Numbered from the stretch's first letter, positions 40,420 through 50,343 are shown. The stretch is DNA of 64,000 nucleotides from Halioglobus maricola (GCF_009388985.1 NZ_CP036422.1:2866501-2930500); one strand, 5' to 3'. Made by a program: numbers and translations. Notes: generated from the letters alone by a model not told the origin.

Positions 40420-40611
40420 GTGGACAGCTTGTATCTGCTCATCCCCATCGCCATCGTCTTTGTCGCGGTGGGCATAAAACTGCTGCTCTGGGCGATCGAC
40501 AACGGTCAGTACGACGACCTGGACAAGGAAGCATGGAGCATTCTTAACGAAGACAAGCGGGCCGAAAAAAAGCAGCCCTCTCAGAGTCAGGTCAACGATG
40601 ACTCCCACTGA
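40420..40611 (+). CDS. ccoS: cbb3-type oxidase assembly protein CcoS
   Basis: 63 residues, one N-terminal transmembrane helix (about 4-26) followed by WAIDNGQYDDLDKEAWSIL, the conserved CcoS/FixS stretch. It is needed to insert cofactors into CcoN. The start is GTG at 40420 with GGAA upstream. It overlaps the next gene by 14 bases. Confidence 0.93.
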   Translation: MDSLYLLIPIAIVFVAVGIKLLLWAIDNGQYDDLDKEAWSILNEDKRAEKKQPSQSQVNDDSH

Positions 40612-41332
40612 ACTGAGCCTTGTTTCCGCATTCACGCTTGGCCTTGCCGGCAGCGGCCACTGCCTGGGCATGTGCGGCGGTATCGCGGCGGCGCTGAACC
40701 TGGGCGGCCAGCGACCCACATCGGTAACGCTTTCCTATCACACGGGCAGAATTCTCAGCTACACCCTGCTGGGCGGCTTGCTTGGGCTGATAGCGGGCAG
40801 CATTGACCTCGTTGCCTGGACCATCGGCCTGCGCTATCTGGCAGGCTTCCTGCTCATTGCCATGGGTCTGTCTGTTGCAAACTGGTGGCAGGGTATCCGC
40901 TTCATAGAGCAAGCCGGCAGCGTCTTGTGGAAACCTGTGCAGAGTTTCTCCTCGCGATTCCTGCCGGTAAAAAATCCGTTGCAAGGCCTGGCTCTGGGGT
41001 TGTGCTGGGGGCTCATGCCCTGCGGTCTGATTTACTCCGCCCTGGCGTGGTCGGCCACCGCCCAGAGCGCGCCGGTCTCTGCCGCGCTGATGCTGTGTTT
41101 CGGCCTGGGCACACTGCCAGCGATGCTCGCGGTATCACTTGGCGCGGATAAGCTACAAGTTTTCCTACGCCGACGGGGATTGAAGATCTTCATTGCATTG
41201 ATGCTCATCGCCTCTGGCACCTGGACAATCTACCTGGTCTACTCACACGGCGAGCATCTCAAGCACAAAGCACCCGGTGCTGTACCGATGCAGATAGAAG
41301 AGATGGATCACTCGAAGATGGGACATCATTAA
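40598..41332 (+). CDS. TauE/SafE-like (UreH-type) membrane protein of the cco cluster
   Basis: 244 residues with about six transmembrane helices. It opens with [21 protein letters not shown], typical of the UreH/SafE-like membrane proteins regularly found after ccoS, with a [18 protein letters not shown] repeat in the second half and a His/Met-rich tail ([18 protein letters not shown]). A metal-transport role in oxidase maturation is plausible given the context and the His/Met tail, but is inference. Confidence 0.85.
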   Translation: MTPTELSLVSAFTLGLAGSGHCLGMCGGIAAALNLGGQRPTSVTLSYHTGRILSYTLLGGLLGLIAGSIDLVAWTIGLRYLAGFLLIAMGLSVANWWQGIRFIEQAGSVLWKPVQSFSSRFLPVKNPLQGLALGLCWGLMPCGLIYSALAWSATAQSAPVSAALMLCFGLGTLPAMLAVSLGADKLQVFLRRRGLKIFIALMLIASGTWTIYLVYSHGEHLKHKAPGAVPMQIEEMDHSKMGHH

Positions 41333-41357
41333 GCGGCGCTCCCGCGTCGTTTACTCC

Positions 41358-42341
41358 ATGGGTATGCACAAAGCCATCGCTGACACTATTCTCGAGGCAG
41401 CCTCCGCTCGCGCAATTAGTGGCACCACCGTGATACAGACGCTGTGGAGCGGCTATGGGGAGATTGTGCGTGCAGACCTGCAAGGCAGTGAACACGACTC
41501 TGTCATCCTCAAGCACATACAATTGCCTGACACTGGCGACCACCCTCGCGGTTGGAACACCGATCTTTCTCATCAGCGAAAAATACGTTCCTATCAGGTG
41601 GAAACACATTGGTACGAACACTACGCCCAACGCTGCGATGACCATTGTCCCGTTCCCGCCTGCCTTGCGGTAAATACTGCTGAAAATGAAACCTTACTCG
41701 TTCTGACCGACCTTGATGCGGCAGGTTTCGATGATCGCAAGGACCACGTCGACATCGAAGACATCCATGCCTGCCTCGATTGGCTGGCAAACTTTCATGC
41801 TCTATTCCTGCACAGTTCAGCACAGGGGCTCTGGGACTGCGGAACGTACTGGCACCTCGACACGCGCCCTGATGAACTTGAAGCACTCGAGGATGCCGCC
41901 CTGCGGCGCGCCGCACCGCTAATTGACCAGCGCTTGAAGCAATGTCGCCACCAAACACTGGTTCATGGTGATGCCAAGCTCGCCAATTTCTGTTTCACAA
42001 AAGACACCCCGCTCCCCCGTGTTGCCGCCGTGGACTTCCAATACGTGGGACGCGGCTGCGGCATGAAGGATGTTGCGTACTTTATCGGCAGCTGCCTGCG
42101 AGAAGACCAATGCGAGGCGCTTGAGCACCAACTGTTGGATCGCTACTTCTCTGTCTTATGCAAGCGGATCGGGCAGGAACAACCCGGTACAGATGTGGCA
42201 GATCTTGAAAGAGAATGGCGTGAGTTGTACGCGTTTGCATGGGCAGACTTTCACCGTTTTATCAAAGGCTGGAGCCCCGGCCACTGGAAAATCAATAGTT
42301 ACAGCGAACGCCTGAGCCGCGAAGTCATCGCAGCCTTATAA
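41358..42341 (+). CDS. Aminoglycoside phosphotransferase/choline-kinase-like protein
   Basis: 327 residues of the APH kinase-like superfamily. The catalytic loop [13 protein letters not shown] lies at about 200-212 (Asp in HGDxxxxN), and the metal-binding [19 protein letters not shown] follows at about 225-243. The pattern is nearer to small-molecule kinases of the ecdysteroid-kinase-like/DUF1679 type than to true resistance enzymes. Substrate unknown. It starts 25 bases after the cco cluster and may be read through from it. Confidence 0.72.
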   Translation: MGMHKAIADTILEAASARAISGTTVIQTLWSGYGEIVRADLQGSEHDSVILKHIQLPDTGDHPRGWNTDLSHQRKIRSYQVETHWYEHYAQRCDDHCPVPACLAVNTAENETLLVLTDLDAAGFDDRKDHVDIEDIHACLDWLANFHALFLHSSAQGLWDCGTYWHLDTRPDELEALEDAALRRAAPLIDQRLKQCRHQTLVHGDAKLANFCFTKDTPLPRVAAVDFQYVGRGCGMKDVAYFIGSCLREDQCEALEHQLLDRYFSVLCKRIGQEQPGTDVADLEREWRELYAFAWADFHRFIKGWSPGHWKINSYSERLSREVIAAL

Positions 42342-42357
42342 TTAACTGCACGGACAT

Positions 42358-42386
42358 AAAAAAGCCCGACTCATAATGAGCCGGGC
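42358..42386 (-). terminator. Intrinsic terminator of ompW
   Basis: Read on the minus strand, the arms GCCCGGCTCA and TGAGTCGGGC pair around a short TTA loop (42386-42364, one mismatch) and are followed by six T residues (complement of the A-run 42358-42363). It lies 49 bases after the ompW stop. Confidence 0.85.
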
Positions 42387-42434
42387 CAGGCGCCATGTGA
42401 CCGTAGGTGAGCCGGCCACACGGGGATCTTGAGA

Positions 42435-43094
42435 TCAGAACTTGTAGGCGATACCGATGTTGTACACCCAGGGGTCGATGTCGACATCGAACTTGACCTT
42501 GGCACCACCAGCTTCTTTCAGTTTTACGGTAGCGGTAGTGTCGATATCGATGTACCAGACACCTGCATTAAGCGCCCAGTTTTCACCCAGTGGAATATCT
42601 ACCCCGGCAGAGGCAGACAAGCCGAAAGAATCGTCCAGATCCAGGTCGGCCTTACCTACGATGGCTTCCAGATCACTATTGGCTTCTTCGTCGAAGAAGT
42701 AAGTGTAGTTGACGCCAATACCGACGTAAGGCTGCCAGCCATCAGCAGCACCGCGAGGGTACCACTGTACACTCAGGGTAGGCGGCAGATGTTTGGTTTC
42801 GCCCGCTTGCGCATCGACTTCATTAACGTCAATGTCGTGGCTGAACGGAGTTGCGGCCAATAGTTCGATACCCCAGTAGGGATCTACCATATAGGCGCCA
42901 ATGATGGACAGCTGGGTGTCGTCATCAACATCAACGGTAACAGGCAGGGACTCATCGACAATATCGCTGTCGGCGTCCGGGGCAACGGTGACGGCACCTG
43001 CGCGCAGAATCCAATCGCCAGCCTCGTAGGCCTGGGTTACAGCGGCACCACTTGCCAGGGCGGCAGCAACGGCCAGGGTTAAAATTTTCTTCAT
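42435..43094 (-). CDS. ompW: OmpW-family outer-membrane protein
   Basis: Eight-stranded outer-membrane beta-barrel for small hydrophobic compounds; 219 residues. Signal peptide residues 1 to about 22 (ending TQAYEAG) and a C-terminal aromatic residue (YKF) as in barrel proteins. Family stretches: GDWILRAGAV, YWGIELLAATPFSHDI, LSVQWYPRG and WYIDIDTTA. It carries its own FNR-type promoter upstream and an intrinsic terminator downstream, so it is likely monocistronic. OmpW of E. coli is also FNR-controlled. Confidence 0.93.
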   Translation of the reverse strand: MKKILTLAVAAALASGAAVTQAYEAGDWILRAGAVTVAPDADSDIVDESLPVTVDVDDDTQLSIIGAYMVDPYWGIELLAATPFSHDIDVNEVDAQAGETKHLPPTLSVQWYPRGAADGWQPYVGIGVNYTYFFDEEANSDLEAIVGKADLDLDDSFGLSASAGVDIPLGENWALNAGVWYIDIDTTATVKLKEAGGAKVKFDVDIDPWVYNIGIAYKF

Positions 43095-43155
43095 GCTCTA
43101 CTCCTCACTATGGACATATAACGAGGAGTTTGCGGTCCCCTCATCATTTGTGCGT

Positions 43156-43197
43156 ATAGTAGGAGCCGCAGTAAATATGAACATTGATCCCAGTCAA
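43156..43197 (-). promoter_or_regulatory. FNR/Anr box and promoter of ompW
   Basis: TTGACTGGGATCAA on the minus strand (43197-43184) matches the FNR consensus with one mismatch. TACTAT at 43161-43156 is a reasonable -10. A start near 43149 places the box centre at -41.5, the class II FNR layout, pointing at ompW. Confidence 0.68.
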
Positions 43198-43228
43198 GAG
43201 AACCGCCGGGTGCGCAGGGAAAACGCAA

Positions 43229-43897
43229 TTACTCCCACGGATAATCGAGATCTCGACCACAGCCACGATAACGTCGACCGTCCAGCTCTATCGTTACTGA
43301 AAACGGGTATTCGACATCTGCCATCGTGTCGCGACAGAACGCATTGTCAATCACAACACTTAGCCGATGCCCCGACGCTTCAGCGGCATACTCTCTTACA
43401 TCGCCGTTCTCGCTCTTCACCTGGTCAGGGAAAAGTAATACCGTCGATCCGTAGTCGCCTCTGAAGAGAATATTCTGGCCGTCGCGAATCTCCAGCGACC
43501 AAGCGGGCTCATTGCCCACCGCGCGAAAGTTTACGCCGCGACGGCGCGCATCTTCCCAGGGAGCGCGGGCATGATTAATCTCGCAATCGCTGTAGCGCAA
43601 GCCGTCAACTTCCAGAATAGCCTCCTGCCCCTTGCTCCAGAACAGGATATCGCCCTCCTGATATTTGGTACCGGAGGCAGCGCGCACCTGCGAGAGCACC
43701 ACATAGCGATCTTCCAACCACAGCGCCATCTCGCCCGGGCCGACGCGGGTCATAAACTCAATGTCAGCGCACTCGTAGACATAGGTTTTTCCCATAGGTC
43801 GACTGTCGGGAACAAAGTCAGCCGGGGCTTCGACTTTGTCTTGCCCGGCGCATGCGGCGAGCATTGCCAGAAATAGGCAGACTATTAGCTTTCTCAC
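43229..43897 (-). CDS. Lipoprotein with MliC-like and COG3650-like regions
   Basis: 222 residues. Lipobox LAAC at 13-16 marks a lipoprotein. Residues about 38-105 (VYECADIEFMTR, then MALWLED, then SDCE) resemble MliC, the membrane-bound C-type lysozyme inhibitor. Residues about 120-218 open with FRAVGNEPAWSLEI, a COG3650-type motif. The start is GTG at 43897 with GGAG upstream, 3 bases after rarD. Lysozyme inhibition is an inference from the first domain. Confidence 0.75.
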   Translation of the reverse strand: MRKLIVCLFLAMLAACAGQDKVEAPADFVPDSRPMGKTYVYECADIEFMTRVGPGEMALWLEDRYVVLSQVRAASGTKYQEGDILFWSKGQEAILEVDGLRYSDCEINHARAPWEDARRRGVNFRAVGNEPAWSLEIRDGQNILFRGDYGSTVLLFPDQVKSENGDVREYAAEASGHRLSVVIDNAFCRDTMADVEYPFSVTIELDGRRYRGCGRDLDYPWE

Positions 43898-43900
43898 GGT

Positions 43901-44803
43901 TCACTCCAGTTTTTGTGCTGCGCGCTGCCGGCGGCTCCGGCGCAAGCTGTCAGCGGTCACGAATGCCAGCCCCACCCATACCATACCAAATGCGATTGCC
44001 TGCACCAGATCGAAGGGCTCCTTAAAGACCAGCAGCGCCACCAGTAATTGCGCGGTTGGCCCAATATAGAAAATAAGGCCAAGGGCAGTCAGCGGCAACA
44101 AACGGCTCGAAGCCACATAGGTGATCAGGGGAATCGCTGTGAAGGCCCCTGCCCCCAGCAGGAATAAATCTACTTTCAGGCCGTGAGCACCCAACCCTGC
44201 CCACTCGTGCGTCAGCATCCAGGCGAGCGCAAAGGGCGACATCATCAAGGTCTCAATAAACAGCCCCTCCAGGGAGTCTACCGAGACTTTTTTGCGAATA
44301 GCGCCGTACAAACTGAAACTACCGGCCAGGCCCAAAGCCACCAGCGGTAGGCCGCCGTGGTAAACGAATTGCAACAGGACCGCTGCGATAGCGAAGGCAA
44401 TACCGACTTGCTGGGCCCGATCAATCTTTTCATTGAACACTGTCAGGCCTATCACAACGTTCAGTAAAGGGAGCAGGAAATAGCCAAGGCTGGCCTCAGT
44501 CGCCTGACCATTGCTGATAGCCCAGAGAAAGATCAGCCAGTTGGTCCCACCAAGAAGCGCGGCAATGGCCATAATGCCAAGGACTCGCGGCTGGGTCATC
44601 AGGCGCAGCGCGCCAGCCAGACGCCCACTGACCAGCAGACATAGAAATACAAAGGGCACTGACCACAAAGCCCGATGGGCCAGCAGGTCACGTGAATCGA
44701 CGGGTTCGGTCTGCATCCAGTAAAGCGCAGCGAAACCCCATATCAGGTATGCGGTGACGCCGTAAAGAGCGCCCCGCCGCTGGTCACTCATAGCGGCAAG
44801 CAT
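43901..44803 (-). CDS. rarD: RarD/EamA-family transporter
   Basis: 300 residues with about ten transmembrane helices in two EamA repeats, opening with GALYGVTAYLIWGFAALYW, the typical RarD start. RarD proteins are drug/metabolite-superfamily permeases; the substrate is not known. The start at 44803 has a GGA nearby; 44791 is an alternative. Close spacing to tauE (upstream) and the lipoprotein gene (downstream) suggests one operon. Confidence 0.9.
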   Translation of the reverse strand: MLAAMSDQRRGALYGVTAYLIWGFAALYWMQTEPVDSRDLLAHRALWSVPFVFLCLLVSGRLAGALRLMTQPRVLGIMAIAALLGGTNWLIFLWAISNGQATEASLGYFLLPLLNVVIGLTVFNEKIDRAQQVGIAFAIAAVLLQFVYHGGLPLVALGLAGSFSLYGAIRKKVSVDSLEGLFIETLMMSPFALAWMLTHEWAGLGAHGLKVDLFLLGAGAFTAIPLITYVASSRLLPLTALGLIFYIGPTAQLLVALLVFKEPFDLVQAIAFGMVWVGLAFVTADSLRRSRRQRAAQKLE

Positions 44804-44813
44804 ATCGGGTCCG

Positions 44814-45539
44814 TCAGCTGAAGAAAGGCATGGCGATCATACGCAAAGCCAGCACAGAAACCAGTGTTTTAAAAAGTGGCGCGAAGTTTCTCTGGGGTAT
44901 CAGACCTCGCATTCGAGTACCCACCCAGGATCCCGCTATGACCGCAGCCGCCATCGCCAGCATCAGTGGCCACCAGGGACCAAAGCTGAAGCCCAGCATA
45001 GCGAACGCAGCCAGCCTGATAGCGTGATTGAGGCTCATGTAGAGCGCCGTATTAACCACGACCCAGTCCCGCTCCTGATTGCGCCGTAACAACAACGATG
45101 CGCCTAATGGGCCCGTCGCGCCCGCCAGCATTCCTAATCCGGTCTGGTAGAAGCCAAGCACTGCCAGTGCCAGCTGACCACCACCGGGGACCTGAGGTAA
45201 GGGCACCCAGGTAATCAGTAGTATCAAAACGCCAATGATCGCGGGCAACCAGAACAGATCTATCTGGCCATAGATCTCGCCACCCCCCCAAGCACCCGCT
45301 ATCGCGCCCAACGCAAAAGCAGGCACGATAGACCATGCAATATCGCGCCAGCCAAATGCAGCACGGGAGGCATTGCTGGCTAGCTGAGTAAACGCGTGAA
45401 CAGGAATGATAGCTTGCGCCGGCAAGAGCCCTGGCATGGCGGCAATCAACAGCATGCCACCTCCCAGTCCCATCACGCCGGCGATAGCCGATGTAACAAA
45501 AGCCACCGGCACCAGAATCAGTTCGGCGCCCACGACCAA
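44814..45539 (-). CDS. TauE/SafE-family sulfite/organosulfur exporter-like protein
   Basis: 241 residues with about eight transmembrane helices. The N-terminal IAGVMGLGGGMLLIAAMPG and the mid-protein repeat GMLAGATGPLGASLLLRR are the conserved TauE/SafE sites. It starts at TTG 45539 or GTG 45533, directly behind the subtilase gene, and is probably in the same operon. Substrate unknown; sulfite, sulfonates and other small anions are known for relatives. Confidence 0.83.
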   Translation of the reverse strand: MVVGAELILVPVAFVTSAIAGVMGLGGGMLLIAAMPGLLPAQAIIPVHAFTQLASNASRAAFGWRDIAWSIVPAFALGAIAGAWGGGEIYGQIDLFWLPAIIGVLILLITWVPLPQVPGGGQLALAVLGFYQTGLGMLAGATGPLGASLLLRRNQERDWVVVNTALYMSLNHAIRLAAFAMLGFSFGPWWPLMLAMAAAVIAGSWVGTRMRGLIPQRNFAPLFKTLVSVLALRMIAMPFFS

Positions 45540-45540
45540 C

Positions 45541-47424
45541 TTATTCGGCCAGCTGTTTTTCCAACAACGCCAGCGAGGCCTTTGGATTCATCAGCTTGAT
45601 GGTGCGGGTTTCGAGTTGTTTGTCGTCGGCCCCATCGAGAATAAGCTGACGCAGCTCGGCCATCGTCAGGTCTGGCGCGAGGGCCAGCAATTTACCCGCA
45701 AGGTTCAGCACCTGTGGAGACGACATGGACGTGCCATTCAAGGGAATCCTGTCACCGCCCGGGACATAGCTCTCAACCTCAAAGCCATTGGCGTAGATGT
45801 CGACATTGCCGAGACTGGTGAAGCTGGTCTCGTCTCCGGCAATATCTACCGCCCCTACGGTCAGCAGGTTAGGGTACTCATAGCTGCTGGGGTAAAACTC
45901 ATCAAACTTCACATCGTTGTCGGAATTACCCGCGCTGGTGATAAACAGGATCTCGGGCGAACCGCCAATAGCTTCGCGCAGGCCCTCGTCACCGATTTTA
46001 TACAACTTTCGCGCCAGAGCTTTGCGCTCTTCTGGCGTGTCGCCAATGTTGTGAGCTTCAAGGGAAGATTCGATACCACGAACACTCCCGCCCCAACTCA
46101 TATTCACAGCTCGCACACCGTTGTCGCGGAAATAGTCACCCGCTGCGCGGAACATAGCACCATCGCGCTCAGCCTGCTCTATCGTCGGCTTGGGCGGCAT
46201 CTGCGTGTGGCTGTATGTCATACGGGCCACGAGCAGTTCAGCAAAAGGGTTGCCAGCAAGGGCGATACCAGACACGTGAGTGCCGTGAGCATAACCACCG
46301 TACAGGCTCAGGTTTTCCAGAAAAGCGGGTATTTCCTCCTGCGGCAAACTGGAGATATATTTGCGCAGTGCTGCAGCTTCAGGGCTATCGATGTTGGAGC
46401 TGTTGTCGCCGAGGCCTTTTGCGTGGCCCTGCAAGTCTGCTGGATTTACACCGAATTTTTCTTCAATCGGGCGCAACAGATCCGGCACTTTCTCGCCTTT
46501 CAGGTTGTAGGCAAAACCGTGGATATCATCGACAAAGCCGTTCTTGTCGTCATCAATGTTGTTGCCCGGAATCTCATTCTGATTAGTCCACAAGTGGCTG
46601 GCGAGACCCGGAATCGATGTATCGACGCCGCTGTCCCATACCGAGAGGACAACCGGGCTACCCTTGGCAGTACTTGGGAGCACCACTTCGCGCGCCGCCC
46701 AGATGTCTACCTTCGCCACATCATTAGCCGCAATATAATCGGCGTATACGGTGCCAACGATCGCTCGATTGGGAATGAACGAATCCAGGGTGAAGCTCAC
46801 CGAAACGAGGGTGGAGGCAACGTCATAACTGATTTCACCGCCGGTATTGTCTACCAGTGGCTGGTAAGTGGATTCCATATTCCCCAGCACCAGCGCCTCG
46901 GTCAAAATCTCGGAGCGACCCTTGCCACTTTTAAGATTGTCCTGCACCGTGCTGTAGGGCAGCGCCTCTACCAGCCGGGTAAGCTCGGCTTGCAAAGCCT
47001 CTGCGTCTCCGCCCTTGCCTGCCAATTCAACCGTCGCCAGAGCTTCGCCAAAAAGGCCCATGGTCAAACGATTGGCATCCTTGCTTTCCAATTCACGGCG
47101 TTTGCCCAGGTAGTCGAGATAGTCCTGCCAGCGCCCCTCAAGGATCGCGATCGTGCCCAATACCGAATAGAACCCTTGAACCGTGTTGTCGTCACGAATG
47201 TCATACTTGGCCAGATCGCCTTCAACGTCTGCCTGGACCTGATCTGCCAGCTCGCGCAGGACTTCGCGGTTTTCCTCAGCGTAGAGGTCGACCACCTTTA
47301 TATTCAGCTCGTATGTGTGCCGGGGAAGATCGTCCTGTGTCTCGATAACAGGCTTGGCCGCGGCGGCGGCCAGGGGAAGTGCGACAAGCAACAGCGCGCT
47401 GCCAAGAGTTGTCATTATTTTCAC
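45541..47424 (-). CDS. Secreted subtilisin-like (S8) serine protease
   Basis: 627 residues. Signal peptide to about residue 23. An N-terminal region of about 230 residues has no recognised domain. The S8 catalytic domain has Asp264 (VWDSGVD), His380 (HGTHVSG), oxyanion Asn500 (SAGNSD) and Ser566 (GTSMSSP). An acidic NNIDDDKNGFVDD stretch at about 288-300 may bind calcium, and an insert of about 75 residues separates it from the His motif. GTG at 47424 was chosen because GGAG lies 8 bases upstream; TTG 47430 or ATG 47415 are alternatives. Its tail abuts the tauE-like gene. Confidence 0.88.
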   Translation of the reverse strand: MKIMTTLGSALLLVALPLAAAAAKPVIETQDDLPRHTYELNIKVVDLYAEENREVLRELADQVQADVEGDLAKYDIRDDNTVQGFYSVLGTIAILEGRWQDYLDYLGKRRELESKDANRLTMGLFGEALATVELAGKGGDAEALQAELTRLVEALPYSTVQDNLKSGKGRSEILTEALVLGNMESTYQPLVDNTGGEISYDVASTLVSVSFTLDSFIPNRAIVGTVYADYIAANDVAKVDIWAAREVVLPSTAKGSPVVLSVWDSGVDTSIPGLASHLWTNQNEIPGNNIDDDKNGFVDDIHGFAYNLKGEKVPDLLRPIEEKFGVNPADLQGHAKGLGDNSSNIDSPEAAALRKYISSLPQEEIPAFLENLSLYGGYAHGTHVSGIALAGNPFAELLVARMTYSHTQMPPKPTIEQAERDGAMFRAAGDYFRDNGVRAVNMSWGGSVRGIESSLEAHNIGDTPEERKALARKLYKIGDEGLREAIGGSPEILFITSAGNSDNDVKFDEFYPSSYEYPNLLTVGAVDIAGDETSFTSLGNVDIYANGFEVESYVPGGDRIPLNGTSMSSPQVLNLAGKLLALAPDLTMAELRQLILDGADDKQLETRTIKLMNPKASLALLEKQLAE

Positions 47425-47442
47425 GGTCAAAGCTCCAGAACC

Positions 47443-47473
47443 AAAACGGGCAGTATTGGTGAATACTGCCCGT
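47443..47473 (-). terminator. Intrinsic terminator of the catabolic operon
   Basis: Perfect 12-bp stem ACGGGCAGTATT/AATACTGCCCGT (47446-47473) with a 4-base loop, followed on the minus strand by TTTT. It lies 30 bases after the aldolase stop. Confidence 0.85.
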
Positions 47474-47502
47474 CGGTCCAGCCCTTTGCGGTGAAATGCA
47501 GA

Positions 47503-48534
47503 TCAGATCGTGCCCTGCTCCCGGGCCATATCCAGCGCCAGATCCTCGATCATATCTTCCTGTCCACCCACGGTGCGACGGCGGCCAAGTTCCAGCAGGA
47601 TATCCCGGCTTGAAAGCTTGTACTTCTCTGCGGAGCGCTTGGCAAATAGCAGGAACGATGAATACACCCCCGCGTAGCCCAGCGTCAGGGCATCTCTGTC
47701 GATTCGAACCTGTTCGTCCATTAGCGGCGTAATCAGGTCCTCAGCGATATCCATCGCCTTAAAGGTATCGACACCGGTCTCAATACCCATGCGGTCGCAA
47801 ACAGCAATAAAGACCTCGAGCGGCGTGTTTCCTGCCCCCGCGCCAAGTCCCGCCATGGAACCATCGATGCGGTTGGCGCCTGCCGCTACTGCGGCAATCG
47901 AGTTTGCCACCCCCATGGCGAGATTGTGGTGGCCGTGAAAACCAATCTCGGTTTCGGGCCTGAGCTCTGCTCGCGCCAGTGCCACTCGTGCAGTCACATC
48001 GTCGGGAAGCATGTAGCCGGCCGAGTCGGTGATATAGACACAGTTGGCACCGTAGTCCTCCATCAATTTGAGCTGGGCCAGCAAGGCTTCCGGCTCAATC
48101 ATATGCGCCATCATGAGGAAGCCGACCGTGTCCAGCCCATTCATGGAGGCCGCCATCTTGATGTGCTGCTCACAGACATCTGCCTCCGTGCAATGGCTCG
48201 CCACGCGGATCGTGGATATTCCGCAATCGACAGCCATCTTCAAGTGATCGACCGTGCCGATCCCTGGCAGCAGGAGCGCCGAAACGCGAGTGTTCTTCAT
48301 TTCCTTGCAGACCGCGGTCAGGTACTCCTCATCCGAGGCTGCGGGGAAACCATAGTTCACCGAGGTGCCACCGAGGCCATCGCCATGGGTGACTTCAATC
48401 AACGGCACGCCGGCCTCGTCCATCGCCCTGGAAACCGTCACCATTTCATCCACGGTAATCTGGTGGCGCTTGGGGTGCATACCATCGCGCAGACACATGT
48501 CGTGCACGGTTACTTTCTTGCCTTTCAAATCCAT
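47503..48534 (-). CDS. 4-hydroxy-2-oxovalerate aldolase
   Basis: Splits 4-hydroxy-2-oxo acids to pyruvate and an aldehyde, the last step of meta-cleavage pathways (DmpG/BphI/HsaF/TesG family); 343 residues. Active-site RDGMH at 16-20 (Arg16, Asp17, His20), [15 protein letters not shown] and the C-terminal dehydrogenase-contact domain are present. ATG at 48534 has AGGAG 8 bases upstream and is preferred over GTG 48543. It follows the acetaldehyde dehydrogenase, with which this family forms a channelling complex. Confidence 0.95.
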   Translation of the reverse strand: MDLKGKKVTVHDMCLRDGMHPKRHQITVDEMVTVSRAMDEAGVPLIEVTHGDGLGGTSVNYGFPAASDEEYLTAVCKEMKNTRVSALLLPGIGTVDHLKMAVDCGISTIRVASHCTEADVCEQHIKMAASMNGLDTVGFLMMAHMIEPEALLAQLKLMEDYGANCVYITDSAGYMLPDDVTARVALARAELRPETEIGFHGHHNLAMGVANSIAAVAAGANRIDGSMAGLGAGAGNTPLEVFIAVCDRMGIETGVDTFKAMDIAEDLITPLMDEQVRIDRDALTLGYAGVYSSFLLFAKRSAEKYKLSSRDILLELGRRRTVGGQEDMIEDLALDMAREQGTI

Positions 48535-48546
48535 AGTGCTCACTCC

Positions 48547-49455
48547 TTACGCCGCGGTAGGCACAAATGTGCCAGCCTGGATTTCCTCAGCGTACATCTC
48601 TGCGGTACGCAGGCCCGCGGCTGTCATGATGTCCAGATTACCCGCATATTTCGGCAGGAAGTCACCAAGACCCTCCACTTCCATATATATCGATACCCGC
48701 TTCCCGTCGAACACCGGGCCATTCTTCAAGGTGTAGCCAGGCACATATTTCTGCACTTCGGCTATCATTTGCTGAATGGACTCGGTAATCGCGGCTTCGT
48801 CGGGTTCGCTTTCAGTCAGACAATGCACGGTGTCGCGCATGATCAGCGGCGGCTCCGCAGGGTTGATGATAATAATCGCCTTACCGCTACTCGCTCCGCC
48901 GCAAATCTCAATACCGCGGGAGGTTGTGCGAGTGAACTCATCGATGTTCTTGCGCGTTCCAGGGCCGGCAGACTTGGAACTGACGGTCGCCACAATTTCT
49001 CCGTATGCAACTTTTTGCACTCGACTGACTGCAGCCACCAGGGGAATGGTCGCCTGGCCCCCGCAGGTCACCATATTCACGTTCATCGCTTTCTCAGCCA
49101 CGGCTTCGGCAAGATTCACCGAGGGCACGCAAAAAGGGCCAATCGCTGCAGGGGTAAGATCAATCATCACCGCGCCCTGCGCGTTGACCTTGCGGCTATT
49201 CTCGGCATGAACGTAAGCACTGGTAGCATCGAAGCAGATTTGCACGCCGTCTTCCCGCATATGCGGCACCATACCGTCCACACCTTCGGCGGTAGTCTTC
49301 AACCCCATCTCCCTGGCCCGGGCCAGCCCGGGAGACTCAGGTTCCACACCCACCATCCACACCGGTTCGATCACGTCACTACGCATCGCTTTCATCAACA
49401 AGTCGGTGCCGATATTGCCGGGGCCTATGATGGCAGCCTTGATTTTCTCAGTCAT
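48547..49455 (-). CDS. Acetaldehyde dehydrogenase (acylating)
   Basis: Converts the aldehyde from the aldolase to acyl-CoA with NAD and CoA (DmpF/BphJ/HsaG/TesF family); 302 residues. The NAD-binding GPGNIGTDL is at 11-19, and the catalytic Cys131 lies in [12 protein letters not shown] strong AAAGGAA ribosome site precedes the ATG. It is paired with the aldolase just downstream. Confidence 0.95.
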   Translation of the reverse strand: MTEKIKAAIIGPGNIGTDLLMKAMRSDVIEPVWMVGVEPESPGLARAREMGLKTTAEGVDGMVPHMREDGVQICFDATSAYVHAENSRKVNAQGAVMIDLTPAAIGPFCVPSVNLAEAVAEKAMNVNMVTCGGQATIPLVAAVSRVQKVAYGEIVATVSSKSAGPGTRKNIDEFTRTTSRGIEICGGASSGKAIIIINPAEPPLIMRDTVHCLTESEPDEAAITESIQQMIAEVQKYVPGYTLKNGPVFDGKRVSIYMEVEGLGDFLPKYAGNLDIMTAAGLRTAEMYAEEIQAGTFVPTAA

Positions 49456-49467
49456 AACTAGGTTCCT

Positions 49468-50256
49468 TTAAACAAACTTGCAGCTGCAGCCGCCGACGCC
49501 CTCGATCTCCAGGCTCATCTCGTCGCCCGGCACCACAGGAATCAACGGCGCCAGCGAACCGGAGAGGATCACCTCACCGGCCTTGAATGGAATACCGAAC
49601 TCACCCAGGGTATTGGCCAGCCACGCAACGGCCGTCAGGGGATTACCCTGTACGGCACTACCCAGCCCCTCGGAATGCAACTCGCCGTTCTTGTAGATTT
49701 TCATTTTGAGCCCGGGGAGGTCGTGATCCCGCGGATCCACTTCACAGTCGCCCAGCACGTAAACGCCGCAAGAAGCGTTGTCAGCTACTGTGTCCTGAAT
49801 CTTGATTTTCCAATCATCGATACGGGAGTCCACAATCTCGAAACAGGGCATAATTGTTTCTGTAGCCGCCAGCACATCCGCTTCGGTCACACCGGGCCCT
49901 ACCAGATCCTGTTTTAGGCGAAATGCGATTTCGCCCTCTGCGCGAGGCTGGATCAAATTGTCCGCCACGGGAATGTCCGCGCCGTCGGGGTACACCATCG
50001 CGTCGGTGAGAAACCCAAAATCCGGTTGGAAAACGCCGAGCATGTCCTGCACCGGTTTGCTGGTGACGCCGATCTTCTTGCCGACGATTGTCTCGTTGTC
50101 GTCATCCACGCGGCGATTCAGCATGTGCAGGCTGATGTGATAAGCATCATCAATGGTGATGTCACTGTACTGCTCGGTGAGGGGCGCCAGCGTGCGGCAC
50201 TCGCGCAGAGCCGTGTAAAGCTCGTCGCCAAGTTGCTTGATTATCCGGGGATCCAT
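49468..50256 (-). CDS. 2-oxopent-4-enoate hydratase-type enzyme
   Basis: Adds water to 2-hydroxypenta-2,4-dienoate-type dienols, making the aldolase substrate (DmpE/BphH/HsaE/TesE family); 262 residues. Conserved stretches: KIGVTSKPVQ near the N terminus, QPRAEGEIAFRL (metal ligand Glu residues) and VPGDEMSLEIEGVGG at the C terminus. It lies 12 bases before the acetaldehyde dehydrogenase. Confidence 0.93.
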   Translation of the reverse strand: MDPRIIKQLGDELYTALRECRTLAPLTEQYSDITIDDAYHISLHMLNRRVDDDNETIVGKKIGVTSKPVQDMLGVFQPDFGFLTDAMVYPDGADIPVADNLIQPRAEGEIAFRLKQDLVGPGVTEADVLAATETIMPCFEIVDSRIDDWKIKIQDTVADNASCGVYVLGDCEVDPRDHDLPGLKMKIYKNGELHSEGLGSAVQGNPLTAVAWLANTLGEFGIPFKAGEVILSGSLAPLIPVVPGDEMSLEIEGVGGCSCKFV

Positions 50257-50343
50257 AACTGTGTCTCTAGCTGAGCAAGGGGCGTAATTCTACACCGCCC
50301 CTGCAACAGTAGGGGTTCAAATTGATTGTCTAACCCGGGGTTC

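Noticed and set aside
45406..47613. 735-codon plus-strand open frame opposite the subtilase and the tauE-like gene
   Set aside because: No domain and biased composition. It is the antisense of well-supported coding genes.
47926..49461. 511-codon plus-strand open frame opposite the aldolase and acetaldehyde dehydrogenase
   Set aside because: Antisense shadow in a GC-rich stretch, with no recognisable domain; the minus-strand genes have full active-site motifs.
50279..50301. GGGGCG/CGCCCC inverted repeat between the hydrolase and hydratase genes
   Set aside because: Six-base arms with an 11-base loop and no T-tract; too weak to call a terminator inside the operon.
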